Of a stretch of DNA of 64,000 nucleotides, positions 52,244 to 63,405 are shown piece by piece. Position numbers and translations under genes: made by a program. This DNA is from Actinomyces faecalis (GTDB lineage: Bacteria; Actinomycetota; Actinomycetes; Actinomycetales; Actinomycetaceae). The notes beneath the pieces are model-generated. The model was not told the origin of the DNA. It worked only from the letters and a program-made list of their open reading frames with translations, and did not search any database. The stretch is from the NCBI RefSeq assembly GCF_013184985.2, contig NZ_CP063418.1, positions 124,001-188,000 of the forward strand. The letters run 5' to 3'. Position 1 is the stretch's first letter; the number at the start of each line of letters is the position of its first letter.

Positions 52244-52587
52244 TGAGAGCTCGCGAGGGTTGGCGCGAGTTAGTTGGTCAGAACCTGAGGTGCGGTCTGA
52301 CTGCGGTGCAGGATCTTAGCGAGCTCCTCGGCGGCAGCAAGATCGTCGCTGTCTGCCGTGCAGCCTATCCGTCCTTGTGGCAGGGGCGGCCGGGGTGTGG
52401 GGCGGATGGCTGTCGCGAGGGCGGCACCAGTCCCGCGTGAGGTGTCTGGCACGCGTGCGCCGGGCCGGACGCAACACGCCGACGCGCCCGCAGGAAAGTG
52501 ATGTCACTCACCCCAAGGTTGCGCGTGAGGGGAGGTGGGAATATCGCCGATTACTCACCCTTATAGGACTCCGGTCCTGAGGGTGAA
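52244..52587. other. Apparently non-coding stretch before nrdD
   Basis: About 340 bases with short open frames only. A minus-strand frame ending LAAAEELAKILHRSQTAPQV looks mildly helical but has no start signal or family. A small hairpin AGGAC-TCCG-GTCCT lies near 52567-52580. It may be decayed sequence left by the duplication at 52156. Confidence 0.4.
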
Positions 52588-52635
52588 CCACAATATCTTG
52601 TGGTCTGGAGCGTTGGAAACCACCGGATGATGTGT
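52588..52635. promoter_or_regulatory. Tandem NrdR boxes upstream of nrdD
   Basis: Box 1, CCACAATATCTTGTGG (52588-52603), is a near-perfect palindrome of the NrdR form acaCwATATwGtgt. Box 2, CCACCGGATGATGTGT (52620-52635), is weaker but keeps both ends and is 16 nt away, the usual spacing of paired NrdR sites. NrdR represses ribonucleotide reductase genes when dATP is high. Confidence 0.7.
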
Positions 52636-52677
52636 TGCATGACTGTGATTCAGGGGTACGGTCTGGCCTTGTCGCCG

Positions 52678-52726
52678 TCGCGTACGGCTGGCCGCCCCGC
52701 TGAATGGGGCGGCCAGCCGTACGCGA
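52678..52726 (+). promoter_or_regulatory. Perfect 21-bp hairpin in the nrdD leader
   Basis: Arms 52678-52698 and 52706-52726 are perfectly complementary around GCTGAAT. It ends 42 nt before the nrdD GTG. It could be a terminator or attenuator of transcripts entering nrdD, or an mRNA-stabilising stem. Confidence 0.6.
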
Positions 52727-52768
52727 GGGACAGCGCCCCGCCGACCTCACGAATCGATGGAGAAGACC

Positions 52769-54718
52769 GTGTCTGACGCCCCCCAGACCCCCACTGCCGC
52801 TCACCTGGCTGAGGCCCACCCCGAGCTCATCGCCCGGGGCTCGGCCGACTCCGCCGTCGCCCACGGCTCGCGTCCCCAGATTGACGCCGTCTCCACCATC
52901 ACCGAGTACCTTGACCGCTCCGACTGGCGCGTCAACGCTAACGCCAACCAGGGGTACTCCCTGGGCGGGATGATCCTCAACACCTCTGGCAAGGTCATCG
53001 CCAACTACTGGCTCTCCCAGATCTACTCCCAGGAGGCCGGTGACGCCCACCGCGACGGCGACCTGCACATCCACGACCTGGACATGTTCTCCGGCTACTG
53101 CGCTGGCTGGTCGCTCAAGTCGCTCCTCCAGCAGGGCTTCAACGGCATCCCCGGCAAGATCGCCTGCAACCCGCCGCGCCACTTCTCCTCCGCCGTCGGC
53201 CAGATCGTCAACTTCCTGGGCACCTTGCAGAACGAGTGGGCTGGGGCCCAGGCATTCAGCTCCTTTGACACCTACATGGCTCCCTTCGTCCGCCTGGACT
53301 CGATGACCTACGAGCAGGTGCGCCAGTGCATGCAGGAGCTCATCTTCAACCTCAACGTCCCCTCCCGCTGGGGAACCCAGACCCCCTTCACCAACCTCAC
53401 CTTCGACTGGACCTGCCCGGCGGACCTGGCTGACGAGCACCCGCTGGTGGGTGACGAGCTGTGTGACTTCACCTACGGGGACCTGGCCGAGGAGATGGCC
53501 GTGGTCAACCGCGCCTTCATGGAGGTCATGACCGAGGGTGACGCCGACGGACGTGTCTTCACCTTCCCCATCCCCACCTACAACATCACCAAGGACTTCG
53601 ACTGGGAGTCCGAGAACGCCGACCGCCTGTTCGCCATGACGGCGAAGTACGGTCTGCCCTACTTCCAGAACTTCATCAACTCCGAGCTCGACCCCGGCAT
53701 GATCCGCTCCATGTGCTGCCGCCTCCAGCTCGACCTGCGCGAGCTGCTCAAGCGTGGCAACGGACTGTTCGGCTCTGCCGAGCAGACCGGCAGCGTCGGC
53801 GTGGTCACCATCAACATGGCTCGCCTGGGCTACGCCCACGCAGGTGACGAGGCTGGTCTCCTTGCTGCCCTCGACCGTCTGCTGGCCATCGCCCGTGACA
53901 CGCTGGAGCTCAAGCGCACCGTCATCCAGCACCACATCGACACCGGCCTGTTCCCCTTCACCAAGCGGTGGCTGGGCACCCTGGACAACCACTTCTCGAC
54001 CATCGGCGTCAACGGCATGAACGAGATGGTCCGCAACTTCACCGCCGACACCTACGACATCACCGACCCGCGCGGGCACGACATGTGCGTGCGCGTCCTC
54101 GACCACGTGCGCTCGGCGATGGTGGAGTTCCAGGAGGCCACCGGTCACCTCTACAACCTGGAGGCCACCCCGGCCGAGGGCACCACCTACCGCTTCGCCA
54201 AGGAGGACCGCCGCCGCTTCCCGGACATCCTCCAGGCTGGCACCGAGTCCAACCCCTACTACACCAACTCCTCCCAGCTTCCTGTGGGCTACACCGACGA
54301 CCCCTTCGAGGCCCAGGAGCTGCAGGAGGAGCTGCAGACCAAGTACACCGGCGGCACCGTGCTGCACCTGTACATGAATGAGCGCATCTCCTCCCCCCAG
54401 GTCTGCAAGGAGCTGGTGCGTCGGAGCCTGACCGCCTTCCGCACTCCTTACATCACCATCACGCCCACCTTCTCCATCTGCCCCACACACGGCTATCTCG
54501 CAGGAGAGCACACCACGTGCGGGAAGTGCGCCGAGCTCCACCCGGAGGCTGAGCCGGTGGCGTGTGAGGTGTGGACCCGCGTCATGGGCTACTTCCGCCC
54601 GGTCCAGTCCTTCAACATCGGCAAGAAGGGCGAGTATGCCGAGCGCACCATGTTCACCGAGTCCGCGGCAGCCGGTCACGGCCCGGCGACCTCGCGGCTG
54701 TCGGCGGTATCGGCCTGA
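52769..54718 (+). CDS. nrdD: Anaerobic ribonucleoside-triphosphate reductase NrdD
   Basis: A 649-residue class III RNR (653 if the upstream ATG at 52757 is used). Motifs: GYSLGGMILN, DLHIHDLDMFSGYCAGWSL, GNGLFGSAEQTGSVGVVTINM, the C-terminal zinc cluster CPTHGYLAGEHTTCGKC and the glycyl-radical region RVMGYFRPVQSFN, whose glycine is near residue 607. It makes dNTPs without oxygen. The GTG at 52769 has GGAGAAG upstream, whereas the ATG at 52757 has none. It is regulated by the NrdR boxes upstream and followed by nrdG. Confidence 0.95.
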   Translation: MSDAPQTPTAAHLAEAHPELIARGSADSAVAHGSRPQIDAVSTITEYLDRSDWRVNANANQGYSLGGMILNTSGKVIANYWLSQIYSQEAGDAHRDGDLHIHDLDMFSGYCAGWSLKSLLQQGFNGIPGKIACNPPRHFSSAVGQIVNFLGTLQNEWAGAQAFSSFDTYMAPFVRLDSMTYEQVRQCMQELIFNLNVPSRWGTQTPFTNLTFDWTCPADLADEHPLVGDELCDFTYGDLAEEMAVVNRAFMEVMTEGDADGRVFTFPIPTYNITKDFDWESENADRLFAMTAKYGLPYFQNFINSELDPGMIRSMCCRLQLDLRELLKRGNGLFGSAEQTGSVGVVTINMARLGYAHAGDEAGLLAALDRLLAIARDTLELKRTVIQHHIDTGLFPFTKRWLGTLDNHFSTIGVNGMNEMVRNFTADTYDITDPRGHDMCVRVLDHVRSAMVEFQEATGHLYNLEATPAEGTTYRFAKEDRRRFPDILQAGTESNPYYTNSSQLPVGYTDDPFEAQELQEELQTKYTGGTVLHLYMNERISSPQVCKELVRRSLTAFRTPYITITPTFSICPTHGYLAGEHTTCGKCAELHPEAEPVACEVWTRVMGYFRPVQSFNIGKKGEYAERTMFTESAAAGHGPATSRLSAVSA

Positions 54719-54775
54719 GGCCGGATCCGGCCGGGAGCGCCCTCTCTCGCCTCCGGCTGGTCCGACGACGACGCC

Positions 54776-55552
54776 ATGACTGACGCTGCTACCTCACCCG
54801 ACGCCGTTCCCGGTCCCGGGACGACGACGGCGCACGGGCGCCCGGCTGATGGTCTCCAGGTCGCGGGGCTCGTACCCATGTCCACCGTTGACTGGCCTGA
54901 CCACCTGACTGCCACGGTCTTCACCCAGGGCTGCCCGTGGAACTGCTTCTACTGCCACAACCGGGACCTCATCCCGGTCCGGACGCCCGGGGCCGTGGCC
55001 TGGGACGAGGTGCGCCGGCTGCTGCGCCGCCGTCGCGGGCTGCTCGACGGCGTCGTGCTCACCGGCGGTGAGGCCCTGCGCCAGGACGCCCTGGCCGATG
55101 CTGCCGCCGAGGTACGTGAGCTGGGCTTCGCCGTCGGGCTCCACACGGCAGGGGCGTACCCGCGGCGCCTGGCTGACCTGCTGGCAGCCGGCCTCGTGGA
55201 CTGGGTCGGCCTGGACGTCAAGGCGGCGCCGGGGAGCTACGAGCAGGTCGTCGGGCGGCCGAACGCGGCCTCAAAGGTATGGGCGAGCCTGGAGGTGCTG
55301 GTCGCTGCCGAGGCTGACGTCGAGGTACGTACCACCGTCGTGCCTGGTGACGTCACGGCTGAGGACGCCTACGACGTCGCCAGGGACGTGCACGAGCGAG
55401 GGGTGCGGGTCTACGCCCTCCAGCAGGCGCGGAGTGAGGGCACGAGCGGCGACTTCCCCGTCACCGCAGCCGGGTGGGACGCGCAGTGCCAGCGCCTGGC
55501 CGAGCGCATCGAGGCTCTGGGCTGGGAGCGTTTCACCTACCGTCCGGCCTGA
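54776..55552 (+). CDS. nrdG: Anaerobic RNR activating radical-SAM protein NrdG
   Basis: A 258-residue radical-SAM enzyme with the cluster motif CPWNCFYCHN and GGEALRQ (the GGE SAM-binding motif). It generates the glycyl radical on NrdD. A 40-residue N-terminal extension precedes LVPMSTVDWPDHLT. The ATG at 54776 lacks a strong ribosome-binding site. It is 57 nt after nrdD, probably co-transcribed. Confidence 0.93.
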   Translation: MTDAATSPDAVPGPGTTTAHGRPADGLQVAGLVPMSTVDWPDHLTATVFTQGCPWNCFYCHNRDLIPVRTPGAVAWDEVRRLLRRRRGLLDGVVLTGGEALRQDALADAAAEVRELGFAVGLHTAGAYPRRLADLLAAGLVDWVGLDVKAAPGSYEQVVGRPNAASKVWASLEVLVAAEADVEVRTTVVPGDVTAEDAYDVARDVHERGVRVYALQQARSEGTSGDFPVTAAGWDAQCQRLAERIEALGWERFTYRPA

Positions 55553-55760
55553 GAGGCTGGAACGCGCGCCGGGGCGTGCTACTAGGCGCCTGCATCGGTG
55601 ACGTCACCTGTGATGGTGCCGCTGGAATCTGGAATAAGGTCGGAGTAATTCATTCAGTGAGGAAACGACCGACGCTTAGTTTCTTCGCCGTGCTAACTTA
55701 AGCTGCCAACGCAGCGACGATGACGTCCTGCGGTGCTACGACACAGGGAGCGACGCGTCA

Positions 55761-58700
55761 ATGTCGATCAAGCATATGTGGAGGAGGCTCATCGCGATCT
55801 TGACCGCCGCTATTGTCGTCGGCGTGTACGGGGTCGCGGTTGCCGAGCCGGCTGCGAACACAACGAACCTGGCTCTTACATCCGTGGTGACAGCCTCTGG
55901 CCAGGAGGTGTCAGGACAATGGGGTCCAGAATTGACCGCTGACGGTCATGGGATCCCCCACGACGGTAACCTGCCAGCTGTCCACAACCAGCCCGGGGCC
56001 TCACGATGGAGTGCAGACAAGCAGGACAACGTCTGGATCGTCTACGACCTTCAGGCTCGAGCAGCACTGAGTTCGGTCGCTGTCTCCTGGGGAAATACTT
56101 TTGCACCCCGCTACCGGCTCCAGGTCTCTGACGATGCTGTCACCTGGAGCGATGTCGCGACTGATCTGGTGGGTAAGCGGGCTTCCACCGTCACTCACAC
56201 GCTGCCTGCGGGGACGCAAGGACGCTACGTCAGGCTGGAGACCTTCTCCCGCTCCTCACAGTGGTCACTCTCGATCTGGGAGGTCGGCATCGACGGTAGC
56301 TACCTAGAACCCGAGGCCACCTCAGCCGCTGACCTCATCCTGCCCAGGCCCGTGTCAGTGGTCAAGGGCAGTGGGCAAGATCTGGTGCTGGAGGAGGACA
56401 CCTGTCTGACCCTTGGAGACAAGGATGCCGGTGCAGCCGCAGACTTGCTACGTGCCACACTGTCGCGCTCCTACGGGATGGCCCTGGCTGACGGTTCTCC
56501 GGGTCAGGACTGTCAGGTCTCCCTCAATGTTGACACCTCCATGGCTGCCGAGGAGTACGAGCTGGCGGTGAGCGAGGAGGGCGTGAGCATCGTTGGTGGC
56601 TCGGGCCAGGGCGTGCTGTGGGGGGCGCAGACCCTCCTCCAGATGGCAGGCCCCTGGGCGCATGCTCCCCAGAGGGTGGCAGGGCGCGTCGTGCTTCCTG
56701 AGGTCACCGTCCGGGACAAGCCGCGTTATGAGTGGCGCGGTCTCCTGCTTGACCCGGCGCGCTCCTTTTACGAGGTGGCGGAGGTCGAGCGCCTGATTGA
56801 CATCATGTCCAGCGTCAAGATGAATGTGTTGCATCTTCACCTGACTGAGGACGAGGGGTGGAGGATCGCCGTCGATACCCCCGCAGATAACCCGTCCGGG
56901 ATTGACTACTCCCAGCTGACTGCTGTCTCAGGTGCGACATCGATGGCTGCCGGACGCTCCAAGTGGGCTCCGAGCAGTGATGGCCGGACGGGCTACTACA
57001 CACGCGAGGACTACGTCAGGATCGTCAGCTATGCCGCCTCCCGGGGAATCGCCGTGGTGCCTGAGGTTGATGGCCCTGGACACACCCTGGGGGCGTTGCA
57101 GGCTATTGCGCAGCTCAACACGGGCAACTCCAACCCCAAGCCTGAGGCGGGATCGATGACGGCTCCCGCCATGAGGGATGAGTTCTATTACCACACGACC
57201 CTGGCCACCGACTCGGAGGTGACCTATGAGTTCCTGGGGACGGTTCTCAAGCAGCTGGCTGCTGACACTGCCAGGGGTACACAACAGTCTGCCCTGCCGC
57301 AGGTGGGCAAGACGTACCTGCATGTGGGCGGTGATGAGGCTAATTCCCCGACCGTGACGGCCAAGGACTACGCGCACTACATGGAAAGGGTGACAGGGAT
57401 CGTCACGGGGCTTGATGCCACGCCGATCGTGTGGAACGAGGCTGCCACAACAGCCTGGTCCTCCTTGCCGCAGGGAACCGTAGGGCAGTACTGGCACGGT
57501 TCGGCCGAGGGCGTGCGCAAGCTCGTCAATGAGCGTGGTGGCAAGGTGATTGTCTCGAATGCCGCCAATGCCTACTTCCCGCAACGACCAGGAAGCGAGC
57601 TGGGCGGACCCAGTTGGGCCTGCGCCTCGGGAGCCTGCTCGACCACGGCTTTCTACAACTGGGACCCGACCAAAGTGGTGCAAGTCCCTGAGACTGCTGT
57701 CCTAGGTATTGAGGGTGCGATCTGGAGTGAGCACCTCCGCACGGAAAACGACATGCAGTTCCTCGCTCTTCCGCGGCTCTTCGCTCTGGCAGAGGTCGGT
57801 TGGACGCCGCAGAACCAGCGTGCGTACACGAACTTCAAGGCCCGGGTGCCCCACCGGGGCCTAGAGCTGATGATGCGGGATGCGACTTTCCACCTGGCCT
57901 CAGAAATCGGTGGATGGCAGGGGTCCTATGCGCCGACGGCGCTGACGGACGTCGGTGCCATGGAGCGGGAGTACGAGATCGGTCTGCTCGCTGTGCCTGG
58001 ACTGACTGAGGACGAGCTTGGTGACCTGGCTTTGACAGCGACCCTGACTGACGCCAGTGGAGCAAGCCACGAGCTACCCGTGACCTACACGATGGCACGT
58101 TCTTTCCACTACACGGATGAGAACGTCATGACTGGGCGGGTGATGAACTCACTCGTGCATGTCACAGCAACTCTTCCGGCAGATCTGCCTGAGGGTGAGG
58201 GCAGCCTTCATGTAGAGGGCTCCGTCAACCCCTCAGGCCTGGTTGCGGGCACGGCAAGAACGGCAATGACCTCGGTGTCCGCTACCTCACCGGTGATGGT
58301 CAGGGCTGCTGACGCGGGAGGCGTGGTTGACCCCGGCCCGGAGCCGACGACGCCGGAGCCGTCTCCATCGGCTACGGAGGGTGGCAACGCTGGTGGTAGC
58401 GCTGCGCCGGTGCCGGGTGAGGTGGAGCCTTCTGCTGATCCTGGTCCGACGCCGGAGCCGTCGCCGTCAGCGTCGGCTACGGAGGGTGGCAGCGCTGGTG
58501 GTAGCGCTGCGCCGGTGCCGGGTGAGGTGGAGCCCTCCGCTGAGCCCAGTCCGGAGCCGACGACGCCGGCTACGGAGGGTGACAACGCTGGTGGTAGCGC
58601 TGCGCCGGTGCCAGGTGAGGTGAAGCCCTCCGCTGAGCCCAGCCCGGAGCCGACGTCGCCGTCGCCGTCAGCGTCGGCTACGGAGGGTGGCAACGCTGGT

Positions 58701-58880
58701 GGTAGCGCTGCGCCGGTGCCAGGTGAGGTGAAGCCCTCTGCTCGTCCGACCTCTGCGGAACGTGCCCAGGTAGCTCGTGGTGGGCGGCTAGCCAGGACTG
58801 GTGCGCCGGTACTGGTCGGAGTGTGGCTGGGCGTGTGCCTCGTGTCTGCCGGTGCGGCCCTGCGCCGTCAGCGCCCATGA
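55761..58880 (+). CDS. Cell-wall-anchored GH20 beta-N-acetylhexosaminidase
   Basis: A 1039-residue surface enzyme: signal peptide (1-29), F5/8-type (discoidin/CBM32) domain (about 35-165), GH20 N-domain (about 185-320), GH20 catalytic barrel (RYEWRGLLLDPARSFY to about 690) with catalytic pair Asp525-Glu526 in HVGGDEAN, and a beta-domain. Four Pro/Ser/Glu-rich repeats (about 870-995) precede a sortase motif LARTG (1010-1014), a membrane helix and RRQRP. It removes terminal GlcNAc or GalNAc from host glycans at the cell surface. The ATG follows GGGAGCG. Confidence 0.93.
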   Translation: MSIKHMWRRLIAILTAAIVVGVYGVAVAEPAANTTNLALTSVVTASGQEVSGQWGPELTADGHGIPHDGNLPAVHNQPGASRWSADKQDNVWIVYDLQARAALSSVAVSWGNTFAPRYRLQVSDDAVTWSDVATDLVGKRASTVTHTLPAGTQGRYVRLETFSRSSQWSLSIWEVGIDGSYLEPEATSAADLILPRPVSVVKGSGQDLVLEEDTCLTLGDKDAGAAADLLRATLSRSYGMALADGSPGQDCQVSLNVDTSMAAEEYELAVSEEGVSIVGGSGQGVLWGAQTLLQMAGPWAHAPQRVAGRVVLPEVTVRDKPRYEWRGLLLDPARSFYEVAEVERLIDIMSSVKMNVLHLHLTEDEGWRIAVDTPADNPSGIDYSQLTAVSGATSMAAGRSKWAPSSDGRTGYYTREDYVRIVSYAASRGIAVVPEVDGPGHTLGALQAIAQLNTGNSNPKPEAGSMTAPAMRDEFYYHTTLATDSEVTYEFLGTVLKQLAADTARGTQQSALPQVGKTYLHVGGDEANSPTVTAKDYAHYMERVTGIVTGLDATPIVWNEAATTAWSSLPQGTVGQYWHGSAEGVRKLVNERGGKVIVSNAANAYFPQRPGSELGGPSWACASGACSTTAFYNWDPTKVVQVPETAVLGIEGAIWSEHLRTENDMQFLALPRLFALAEVGWTPQNQRAYTNFKARVPHRGLELMMRDATFHLASEIGGWQGSYAPTALTDVGAMEREYEIGLLAVPGLTEDELGDLALTATLTDASGASHELPVTYTMARSFHYTDENVMTGRVMNSLVHVTATLPADLPEGEGSLHVEGSVNPSGLVAGTARTAMTSVSATSPVMVRAADAGGVVDPGPEPTTPEPSPSATEGGNAGGSAAPVPGEVEPSADPGPTPEPSPSASATEGGSAGGSAAPVPGEVEPSAEPSPEPTTPATEGDNAGGSAAPVPGEVKPSAEPSPEPTSPSPSASATEGGNAGGSAAPVPGEVKPSARPTSAERAQVARGGRLARTGAPVLVGVWLGVCLVSAGAALRRQRP
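58371..58745 (+). repeat. Four tandem wall-spanning repeats in the GH20 gene
   Basis: Copies begin at 58371, 58476, 58569 and 58677 (periods 105, 93, 108 bp). Each encodes a TEGGNAGGSAAPVPGEVEP-like core with a variable Ser/Pro linker. Near identity at DNA level favours changes of copy number and so of the distance from the cell wall. Confidence 0.9.
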
Positions 58881-58946
58881 CATGCTCAGTGCCGGCTCCG
58901 GTGTGTGCGGCCCTGGCGGCGCCATGAGTGGGCACTGACATGGCTC

Positions 58947-58988
58947 CATGCGTGGATGGATCACCAGCCGGTGATCCATCCACGCATG
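58947..58988. terminator. Perfect 19-bp hairpin terminator after the GH20 gene
   Basis: CATGCGTGGATGGATCACC (58947-58965) pairs perfectly with 58970-58988 around AGCC, 66 nt after the stop. The stretch 58989-59139 holds ACTGC-TTC-GCAGT and AGTCTCA-TCCGC-TGAGACT (59089-59107) but no gene. Confidence 0.75.
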
Positions 58989-59139
58989 TCCGGTGCTGTC
59001 ACGGGTCCTCTTGTGGCTGCCGCGCTGGATGAGGCTTCGTGGCGGACTGCTTCGCAGTGAGTACCGCATGTGGATCACCCGTGTGATGAGTCTCATCCGC
59101 TGAGACTTCCGGCTCGGGAATGCTGGCGTTCGGTTCGAG

Positions 59140-59196
59140 GTTGAGCCATACAGACTCAAGAATTTGGTACTTAAAGTTGACAAGCCTCGACTCAAC
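59140..59196 (+). promoter_or_regulatory. Two HAIR operators (HspR sites) and -35 of the dnaK operon
   Basis: The HspR consensus is CTTGAGT-N7-ACTCAAG. Site 1 (59140-59160) is GTTGAGC-N7-ACTCAAG; site 2 (59176-59196) is GTTGACA-N7-ACTCAAC and contains a perfect TTGACA -35 box (59177-59182). The starts are 36 bp apart. HspR with DnaK as co-repressor would cover the promoter until heat shock titrates DnaK. Confidence 0.85.
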
Positions 59197-59264
59197 CACA
59201 ATCCTGAGTGCATCACGCTTAACGTCATCAACCCGCTCCACCACGGAGCAGCAAGGAGCCAGAC

Positions 59265-61120
<1,856 letters not shown>

Positions 61121-61124
<4 letters not shown>

Positions 61125-61723
61125 GCGAGCAGACCCCTACGCCTGACGGTGGCCAGGGCATCGACCCGGAGCTGGCCGAGGCCGTCGAGTCCGCCTTCGA
61201 GGGTGTCGAGGCCGAGGTCGACGAGGTTGGCCAGGCCGACGCCGAGCAGCCGGCGGAGGAGCCGCTGAGCGAGCTCGACCAGGCCAAGGCCGAGGCTGCC
61301 AAGGCAGCCGACGACCTCGCCCGGGTACGCGCGGACCTGTACAACCTCCAGCAGGAGTACCAGGGTTTCGTGCGTCGCTCCCGCGAGGGCGCCGCCGGTC
61401 ACCGCGAGAGCGGTCAGGCCAGCGTCGTCGAGGCGCTCATCCCGGTCCTGGACGAGGTCGAGCTGGCCCGTCAGCACGGGGACCTCACCGGCACCTTCGC
61501 CACCATGGCAGGCAAGCTGGAGTCGATCCTCGGAGAGAAGTTCGGCCTGGTGCGCTTCGGTGAGAAGGGTGAGGCCTTCGACCCCACCCTCCACGAGGCC
61601 CTCATGGCCGTGGAGTCGACAGAGGTCACCGAGCCCACCATCGAGCTCGTCCTCCAGCCCGGCTACCGGTTGGGAGAGCGTGTGGTGCGTGCCGCCCGTG
61701 TCCAGGTCGCCAACCCGGCCTGA
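61121..61723 (+). CDS. grpE: Nucleotide exchange factor GrpE
   Basis: A 200-residue GrpE: acidic disordered N-terminus, long helix (about 55-95, [20 protein letters not shown]), then the beta domain [14 protein letters not shown] and [21 protein letters not shown]. The GTG start overlaps the dnaK stop as GTGA. It releases ADP from DnaK. Confidence 0.96.
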
Positions 61724-61880
61724 TCCGCTCTCCTCACGACGACGTCGGAGGCGGCCTGCGAGCGCACGGTCGCCTCCGCCGTCGGAAACCACCGCGCTCC
61801 CGACGGCGGAGCGCACACTGACTCACGAGAGAACACTGACGATTACCACGACGAGAACCACCAGCAGGAGGCGGTGAACC

Positions 61881-62903
61881 ATGGCCAGCCAGGACTGGAT
61901 GAGCAAGGACTTCTACGCGGTCCTCGGCGTCGCCAAGGACGCTGACGCCGCCACCATCAAGAAGGCCTATCGCACGCTCGCCAAGAAGTACCACCCGGAC
62001 CGCAACCCTGACGACGCGGCAGCGGCAGAGAAGTTCAAGGAGATCGGCGAGGCCTACGCGGTCCTGTCCGACGAGAAGGACCGCCAGCAGTACGACGCGA
62101 TCCGCGCTATGGCCGGCGGTGGCCCGCGCTTTACCTCCGGCGGTGCCGGGGGCGGCGCAGGCTTCGAGGACATCTTCTCCTCGATGTTCGGAGGCGGAGG
62201 CAACGTCCGCTTCTCGACCTCCGGCGGTGGGGCGAGCCAGGGCGACTACGAGGACATCCTGCGGATGTTCGGAGGCGCCCAGGGCGGAGCCTTCGGGGGT
62301 GGACGCTCGCGCGGACCCTTCGGCTTCGGCGGCTTCCAGTCCCAGCCCGAGCCTGTCAAGGGGCCGGACGTGCTGACCAATGCCACCCTCAGCTTCCGCC
62401 AGGCCGTGGCTGGGGACGAAGTTGAGCTACGCGCGGATGGGCGGACGATGCGGGTGCGTATTCCAGCTGGCGTCCACAACGGGCAGAAGATCCGCCTGCG
62501 CGGCAAGGGACGCCCGGGAACCAACGGCGCCCCGAACGGGGACATGGTCGTGACCGTGAGCGTGGAGAGCCACCCGGTCTACTCCATCGACGGCGCCAAC
62601 CTGCGCATGGACCTACCGGTTACCCTCAAGGAGGCCGCGCTGGGGGCCACGGTGGAGGTGCCGCTGCTGGACGGCGGGGTCTCCAAGGTCAAGATCAAGG
62701 GCGGTACGCAGTCGGGCACCGTGCTGCGCCTGCGTGGCAAGGGCATCAAGACCGCCAAGACCACCGGAGACCTGCTGGTGACCGTCGAGGTCGCGGTCCC
62801 GCGCAAGCTGTCCAAGGACGCCAAGAGCGCGCTGGAGGCCTTCGACGCGGCGATGGGGGACACCGACCCCCGTCAGGTGCTGCGTGAGGAGGCTGGCACG
62901 TGA
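61881..62903 (+). CDS. dnaJ: DnaJ-type co-chaperone without zinc finger
   Basis: A 340-residue J-protein: J domain (residues 8-75) with [11 protein letters not shown], a Gly/Phe-rich linker (about 80-150) and the two C-terminal peptide-binding beta domains. The CxxCxGxG zinc-finger repeats of classical DnaJ are absent, so it is a type II (CbpA/DnaJ2-like) protein in the position usually held by DnaJ1. A hairpin GGAGGCG/CGCCTCC (61747-61753 with 61771-61777) sits in the 157-nt gap after grpE. GGAGGCGG precedes the ATG. Confidence 0.92.
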   Translation: MASQDWMSKDFYAVLGVAKDADAATIKKAYRTLAKKYHPDRNPDDAAAAEKFKEIGEAYAVLSDEKDRQQYDAIRAMAGGGPRFTSGGAGGGAGFEDIFSSMFGGGGNVRFSTSGGGASQGDYEDILRMFGGAQGGAFGGGRSRGPFGFGGFQSQPEPVKGPDVLTNATLSFRQAVAGDEVELRADGRTMRVRIPAGVHNGQKIRLRGKGRPGTNGAPNGDMVVTVSVESHPVYSIDGANLRMDLPVTLKEAALGATVEVPLLDGGVSKVKIKGGTQSGTVLRLRGKGIKTAKTTGDLLVTVEVAVPRKLSKDAKSALEAFDAAMGDTDPRQVLREEAGT

Positions 62904-63328
62904 GCCGCCGCCGGACAGGTCAGGGCCTGGCCTTCCTGGCCGAGGACGCCGCGGAGCGGGCGGTCTACGTCATCTCCGTGGCCGCCGACCTGGCCGGCAT
63001 GCACCCCCAGACCCTGCGTCAGTACGATCGCCTGGGTCTGGTCTCCCCGGCCCGCACATCAGGCCGGGGACGGCGCTACTCCTACCGAGACGTTGAGCGT
63101 CTGCGCCGCGTCCAGGCGCTGAGCCAGGAGGGAGTCAACCTGGAGGGTATCCGCCGCATCCTCGAGCTGGAGCGCCAGGTCGAGCGCCTGGAGCAGGACA
63201 ACCGTCGGCTGCGGGCCCGCCAGGCGGTGGTGGAGCGTGTGTTCGCGGCCGCGGCCGACGGTGAGGTCCAGGTTGTCCCCTCGGCCCGGCGTAGGCTGAG
63301 GAGTGGTGATGAGAGAAAGTGGTACTAG
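62900..63328 (+). CDS. hspR: MerR-family heat-shock repressor HspR
   Basis: A 142-residue MerR-type protein: winged helix (about 20-88) with [20 protein letters not shown] and [21 protein letters not shown], then a coiled helix ([21 protein letters not shown]). The GTG start overlaps the dnaJ stop as GTGA. It binds HAIR operators such as those at 59140-59196, giving feedback control of the operon. Confidence 0.95.
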   Translation: MSRRRTGQGLAFLAEDAAERAVYVISVAADLAGMHPQTLRQYDRLGLVSPARTSGRGRRYSYRDVERLRRVQALSQEGVNLEGIRRILELERQVERLEQDNRRLRARQAVVERVFAAAADGEVQVVPSARRRLRSGDERKWY

Positions 63329-63405
63329 TTTGTTCGGGGTCTAGCCAAATTTGATTTTCTCCGGCATGCTTGGACATGTCCCGTCCCGCATGCAAAGGAG
63401 CATCG

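Noticed and set aside
52508..54679. Long open frame on the minus strand opposite nrdD
   Set aside because: The plus strand encodes a complete NrdD with all family motifs. The antisense frame is a high-GC codon-bias shadow rich in Gly, Val and Asp.
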